IMG/VR virus record: IMGVR_UViG_3300007513_002396
Span: 1 to 64,000 of that record
Source of the DNA: a virus
DNA length: 64,000 bases
Direction: 5' to 3' (one strand)
Positions within the stretch are counted from its first letter, which is position 1, and the number at the start of each line of letters is the position of its first letter. Shown one piece after another: positions 59,704 to 64,000 of this stretch. The translations under genes were made by a program, and so were the position numbers. The notes beneath the pieces were generated by a model. That model saw only the letters and a program-made list of their open reading frames with translations, was not told the DNA's origin and did no database searches.

Positions 59704-62321
59704 TGGCGAAATATGAAATAATCACTCCCCATGGTGTCGAAGCACCATACAGTCTAACGGGATCCATGTACGTAGGCGGCCCACCTTTTGATGGCTACTA
59801 TACCGCTGGGTCATCTTTGGTTGGCTGGTGGCGCTTCCAGGATTTAACGTCTTTCCCTTCTTCTGGCGACGCGCCAGACTCAAGTGGTCAAGATAATCCC
59901 GCGACGAGTTTTAAAGCCAAGAGACCAGATTTTTCGATATCGTCCCCAGGCGATAGAATTCAACCAAATTCTGTATTATTAACCCAATCACCAGATATAC
60001 AATCTGCCACCATCAAAGATCTCGCGGCAGATTCTGTTCTTTCATTCGGGGACGGGGAAACAGATAGTTCATTTTCAATTGCCGCGCGCGTACGGAGACC
60101 GTCTCTATCGTTAAATGGTGCGTACGGGACGATTATTCACAAGGGAAAAGAAAATTCCGCTGATGAAGTAGAGTACCAGCTTGTACTTTGGGACAATAAC
60201 ACAGACGGTGCCTCGAGGGTGCAATTTAAAATTGGTGATCGTTCTGAAGAAGCTTTTCTGCGAGTTCAGAGTCCTGCGGAGTCATTAACGGCCGATGAGT
60301 GGCATAGCGTAGTTGTGACGTATGACGGAACAGCCAAGGCAACTCTAGATGATGGTGGCAGCTCTATAAATTGTATGGCAATATACATCGATGGACGGCC
60401 TCAGCCGCTGGAAGATAATTCTCTTAATCCCCTGTTATATGTAGCGATGGAGGGATCGACCGAACGTTTTCGGATGGGCGCTCGAGGAAGTGGTGGAGGT
60501 GCGAACGGTTTCGAGGGGAACCTGGCAGACATAGCAATATGGAATAGGGAGTTAACTGAAATTGAGATAGCTGCGATCGCGAATGCAGCAAGTGGTCCGA
60601 TTTATTGGTCATATCGAAACTTCCACCTTGTAGGATATGGTCAGCGGCTTTCACCCACTGGATCACAAGAACGCCTGTCTCTTCAAGGTTTGGACGCGCG
60701 TCCAGATGATGTATATTTCCCAAGCCTGCTTCCTCGTATTCGTCAAGGCGCTCCAATGTCGATATGGAGACAGGGCGAAAAGATATCTGACAAGTATTTT
60801 GATGACACTTTGTCCTTCCCCCATTCAGGGTCTACAAGTCTCCGCGGCGAAAATGATGTCAAGATTAATATGCGGATGAATTTTGAGTGGGAAAAGCTCA
60901 ACTTTGGTCAAGCACCGGTAGTTCAGCAGGGGGAATCTTTTGTTGAGACTAACCCCTTCAATGCAGTAGACTTTATTACATCACCCGAAAGTACCTTCTG
61001 GCCCGTAAATTTATTCAACCTTGGGTCTCTACTCGATCATGAGTTCGACGGTGTAATAGAGCCACTAGACATTCGTTCTGAACTTCTTGGATTGGTTCGC
61101 TCTAGATTCGAGGGGCATTCTGTCCGCGGCTCGCTTATGGGTCCTGCTAGCGAAACATACTTTGGTAGCAAGCTTATTGTTGACAAGTGGCGCTCTGATG
61201 ACGGAAAGACTCCATTTTTTCTCGATGCACCAATTAACTGGAGCGAGCTAACACCAAGCGCATCAGCGACATGGGACAGTTTGCCGGTGGCGGTTTATTC
61301 TAATATAACGACCGAGCCGGATCGACCGTTTGTTGATCACGATGCGTTTGAGCAGACCGTTTCTACTTTGGTAATGAATAACCCACAGCTGCCTGGTGGA
61401 ATTATCCCCTATAATTTAGCTTTATCCCCTCCAGGTTTTTCCTTTGGTAGTCAGCTTTCGTTACCATGGGCCAATGAATTGTTGGCTTGGTGGAGACTAA
61501 ACCGCGAAAGTAGCAGTGGGGGTACAGTACCCGATTCGTCAGGTAATGGTCGTGACGCGACATTCTCTTCCACTCCCACTGTTACTTCAGCAGAAACGCC
61601 AATGCCGTATATTCAAGAGACTGTTCAGCAATTCGTCAATGAGAGTGACAAAATCTTCCTCGGGACCGATGCAGTCTGGGAGCCGCTGATCGGTGGCGCC
61701 GGGGATGATGCAAAACCATTTTCAATATCTGCTTGGTTTAATGCGCAAGCGCTGGGAAGCTCGTTCCCCCACGCCGGGAAATTAATAGAGTTTGGTTTCG
61801 CCAGCAGAACAATCATCACCACCCATCCTATTGATCCCGACTACGATCTCGGCCTGAGGTTTGACTGTGGCGCCGGCACCCCCCCCAGGACCCAAGACAT
61901 ATTCTTTAATACGTGGTATCACATGGTTTGGACATATTCTGGTGGGTCCAACCACGGTGGAAACAAGAAAGCAAGGGTATACATCAATGGCGTCCAGCAT
62001 GACGTTGAGACCCAGACAGCTATAGCTATAGCATCAGGTCACGGGTATCTTGGGGGTGATCACGATGGAGGAAGCGGATGGGCGGGCTATATTGCTGATG
62101 TGAGTATATGGAGTCGCAGACTACTGTGGGCTGAAGTTCAAGCGCTTTACAGTGCACGAAACGGTATATCCAGATATGATTTAAAGGACGACACGCTGAT
62201 AGCGGCGATGCGTCAAATGAACTCAACAGCATATCCCACTATCGATCATGCCGAACGGCGTGCTAATCATGGATTTTACTTCGGACAAAATGCTGGTTCA
62301 ATTGTGTATGGAGATGAGTAG
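59703..62321 (+). CDS. LamG-domain adhesin/fibre protein (two domains)
   Basis: An 872-residue protein with two LamG/concanavalin-like domains. First (about 40-300): SLVGWWRFQDL, DSSGQDN, DSSFSIAARVRRP, EWHSVVVTYDG, MAIYIDGR, EGNLADIAIWNRELTEIEIA. Second (about 590-825): LLAWWRLNRES, PDSSGNGRD, PFSISAWFN, NTWYHMVWTYSGG, ARVYINGV, AGYIADVSIWSRRLLWAEV. A middle region (about 300-590) is beta/loop-rich. Such domains bind sugars and may recognise host glycans. The stop overlaps nothing; the next gene starts 3 bases later. Confidence 0.82.
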   Translation: MAKYEIITPHGVEAPYSLTGSMYVGGPPFDGYYTAGSSLVGWWRFQDLTSFPSSGDAPDSSGQDNPATSFKAKRPDFSISSPGDRIQPNSVLLTQSPDIQSATIKDLAADSVLSFGDGETDSSFSIAARVRRPSLSLNGAYGTIIHKGKENSADEVEYQLVLWDNNTDGASRVQFKIGDRSEEAFLRVQSPAESLTADEWHSVVVTYDGTAKATLDDGGSSINCMAIYIDGRPQPLEDNSLNPLLYVAMEGSTERFRMGARGSGGGANGFEGNLADIAIWNRELTEIEIAAIANAASGPIYWSYRNFHLVGYGQRLSPTGSQERLSLQGLDARPDDVYFPSLLPRIRQGAPMSIWRQGEKISDKYFDDTLSFPHSGSTSLRGENDVKINMRMNFEWEKLNFGQAPVVQQGESFVETNPFNAVDFITSPESTFWPVNLFNLGSLLDHEFDGVIEPLDIRSELLGLVRSRFEGHSVRGSLMGPASETYFGSKLIVDKWRSDDGKTPFFLDAPINWSELTPSASATWDSLPVAVYSNITTEPDRPFVDHDAFEQTVSTLVMNNPQLPGGIIPYNLALSPPGFSFGSQLSLPWANELLAWWRLNRESSSGGTVPDSSGNGRDATFSSTPTVTSAETPMPYIQETVQQFVNESDKIFLGTDAVWEPLIGGAGDDAKPFSISAWFNAQALGSSFPHAGKLIEFGFASRTIITTHPIDPDYDLGLRFDCGAGTPPRTQDIFFNTWYHMVWTYSGGSNHGGNKKARVYINGVQHDVETQTAIAIASGHGYLGGDHDGGSGWAGYIADVSIWSRRLLWAEVQALYSARNGISRYDLKDDTLIAAMRQMNSTAYPTIDHAERRANHGFYFGQNAGSIVYGDE

Positions 62322-62323
62322 CG

Positions 62324-64000
62324 ATGTTTAACACAAAGAATCAATGGATCTGGCCAGACCTTTCAAGATATGTTTCTTCGATTGGAAGCCACGGCAAGCG
62401 ATGGGAATTGAAACCCATTTGTAAAGCTTACTATAGATTTAATGAGTGGTCCGCATCAGGTGAGCCAGGGTTTAAAGATCGTGCCGGCGCCCAAGAACCA
62501 CTGATGATAGTCACCGGCAGTGGAACTGCTGGAACCACCTCAACGACATATCCGCCAATCCTTCCATATAATAAGGAGATGTTGCCCTTAGATTTTGACA
62601 AGTCATTAGCTGGCAGCTTACCAAAGTTTACTCCCACTTCATTAGAGCTTGTTCCTAACTCTGAAACTCGAGTTGCACGTCCGCTTGTCATGAAGTGTTT
62701 TGACTTCGGAACCCGCGACCGCCGCTTTTTACTGAGCAACACTCTTAAGAATATTGACACCACTTTCCTCCAGGAAGAGTATACATTCGTTACAAGGGTA
62801 TGTGTTACTTCACCTGCCGGCGATCCAGAGCTTATATTTTCACTATCAGAATTTAATCTGACCTTATTGTCTCTTTCTTGTACATCAGCGTCAGCGACAC
62901 AATATACTTTGGGAGCGAAGGTCTTTGATACGGTCGGCACCACTGAGTCCGTTTCAGGAAACCTCTATTATGATAAATGGTACACTGCCTTTATTTCTGT
63001 AAGGGGCCCAACTGCTTCTACGGCTGGTCAGGTAAAACTGAGTGTGTGGGAAATGACAGACGGAACTCGTACTGCGGTACCGACCGTCACCGCAATTACC
63101 GCTGGAAAAACTCTTCTTAGTCTCACATCTCCTAGAATATTCGTCGGATACGGAGACCCGACTTCTGCTCCTAATCCTTCATTCCCTCCAGGCGAATCGA
63201 ATAATTGGGGACATCATTCCAAAATTTTTGAGTTAGCAATTCTTGGAAATTGGACTTCTAGTGAATTAAACCAGGCGATCGCATCAGGATGGTCTGACGA
63301 AACTCTTACCGGACATCCTCGTCTTTTCACAAATTGGACATCTGGGTTTGATAGCGAAAAAGCTAGAAAAGCATTACGATTGATGGACGACGCAAGAGCA
63401 GCTTATCCATCGATAGTAAGAACCGGTGACGGAACCCGGTTAGGGAACCAACCAGTATCACCATTTAACGATGATAATACGCTAATTTTTACCGCTAGCT
63501 CTCATTTGCGCTTTCCAGAAATGTTGCCCGAAGACTTATTTGCTGACAGCGGAGCTGGTGGTAGTCTGGAGAGGTATTCTAGAAAGAATTTAACGCACAC
63601 TTCACCGACCGATCTCGGTGCCGACCCATGGATAATTGCCTCCGGCAGTGTCAGACCCGGTATTATGTCTAGAGAAGCATTCATTTTTAATAGAAATGAT
63701 GGGATATATGGTCAGCAATTACAACACAGGAATAGACTAGCTAGCGCGATGCCTCCCTTTGATGATTCCGCCCGTGATACCGCTGTAGAAATAATTCACT
63801 TACCTGCCACACCACTTTCTACCACACTAGGTTTTGATCAACCGCTGGGTAGCAGAATCGCGATTGTTATAGATTTAAACCCCACCCAAGATCTGGCTTT
63901 AGGCCATGTCAGTAGAGACCTTATATTGACAGGATCCGAGGGAGTGGGCGGTGGCTTAGAAAATCGTACTTGTGTACCCGACTTTTCCAATGTAGGTAAG
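62324..64000 (+). CDS. large LamG-like virion protein, cut by the window end
   Basis: An open frame from ATG 62324 (GGAG just upstream) to the last base, 559 codons without a stop, so the gene continues to the right. The N-terminus (about 1-45) is W/R-rich with KAYYRFNEWSASG and DRAG, the opening style of the other LamG genes. A beta-rich part (about 150-310) has Y-D-K-W-Y-T-A-F-I-S-V and HSKIFELAILGNWTSSELNQ, matching LamG late motifs. From about 330 a region with KARKALRLMDDARAAYPSIV and many Pro/Gly loops looks like a new domain. Likely another baseplate/fibre component. Confidence 0.8.
   Translation, partial: MFNTKNQWIWPDLSRYVSSIGSHGKRWELKPICKAYYRFNEWSASGEPGFKDRAGAQEPLMIVTGSGTAGTTSTTYPPILPYNKEMLPLDFDKSLAGSLPKFTPTSLELVPNSETRVARPLVMKCFDFGTRDRRFLLSNTLKNIDTTFLQEEYTFVTRVCVTSPAGDPELIFSLSEFNLTLLSLSCTSASATQYTLGAKVFDTVGTTESVSGNLYYDKWYTAFISVRGPTASTAGQVKLSVWEMTDGTRTAVPTVTAITAGKTLLSLTSPRIFVGYGDPTSAPNPSFPPGESNNWGHHSKIFELAILGNWTSSELNQAIASGWSDETLTGHPRLFTNWTSGFDSEKARKALRLMDDARAAYPSIVRTGDGTRLGNQPVSPFNDDNTLIFTASSHLRFPEMLPEDLFADSGAGGSLERYSRKNLTHTSPTDLGADPWIIASGSVRPGIMSREAFIFNRNDGIYGQQLQHRNRLASAMPPFDDSARDTAVEIIHLPATPLSTTLGFDQPLGSRIAIVIDLNPTQDLALGHVSRDLILTGSEGVGGGLENRTCVPDFSNVGK

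Noticed and set aside
1-64000. CRISPR array, tRNA cluster, insertion sequence or integrase
   Set aside because: No direct-repeat/spacer pattern, cloverleaf-like sequence, transposase or integrase motif was seen; nearly all sequence is dense coding.

Overview
This window looks like part of a large, strictly lytic, T4-related ("far-T4" type) contractile-tailed phage, probably from a marine or other aquatic metagenome. The evidence is a T4 gp55-type late sigma factor, T4 gp25- and gp6-like baseplate wedge proteins, a gp5-like hub protein, very large Gly/Ser-rich fibre proteins, a PIN-PhoH protein, tight ATGA/GTGA gene overlaps, and no integrase, rRNA or host housekeeping operon. Two proteins with lipoboxes and an ADP-heptose route point to a Gram-negative host; the host genus cannot be read from this sequence. 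No tRNA, CRISPR array or insertion sequence was seen. Almost everything is coding: the longest non-coding stretch is about 190 bases, at 27481-27667.

Layout. (1) 1-2.5 kb holds three neighbouring proteins that share a basic N-terminal signature (K/R-R-Q-x-x-x-I-I-R), a hidden small lipoprotein and a GIY-YIG nuclease. (2) 2.5-16.3 kb is an accessory block rich in stress, proteostasis and nucleic-acid genes: a surface vWA lipoprotein and an anchored trypsin-like protease (both on the minus strand), Hsp20, a eukaryote-type phosphomannomutase, an XPD/DinG-like helicase, a nucleotidyltransferase, a Nudix enzyme, a complete YeaH-SpoVR-PrkA operon, a chaperonin (GroEL) relative that has lost its main nucleotide-binding motif, and a histone-H1-like small protein. 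A strong terminator ends this block. (3) 16.3-18 kb has a sigma-region-4-like regulator facing away from a PIN-PhoH gene. (4) 18-27.5 kb is a virion fibre cluster (LamG protein and two fibres of more than 1200 residues). (5) 27.7-47.9 kb is a continuous glycan island: about ten glycosyltransferases including an ABO-type GT6 enzyme, methyltransferases, a split transketolase, an HldE-kinase/HldE-nucleotidyltransferase/HldD set for ADP-heptose, and GMD plus GDP-fucose synthase. (6) 48.2-64 kb returns to late functions: the late sigma factor, then hub, gp25, gp6 and a series of giant LamG/lectin-like baseplate or fibre proteins that runs off the right edge.

How it may work together (inference). 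The glycan island lies between two adhesin clusters, so it may decorate virion fibres or alter the host surface. The phosphomannomutase in region 2 could feed the GDP-mannose to GDP-fucose branch in region 5. The PrkA/YeaH/SpoVR trio, which in bacteria is linked to starvation and stationary phase, sits with Hsp20, a chaperonin relative and a nucleoid-like protein; together they suggest a programme for infecting slow-growing or stressed cells. Two gaps (before the helicase and before a PD-(D/E)XK nuclease) share an 11-base box at an identical distance from a TATAA element, which may be a phage-specific promoter class.
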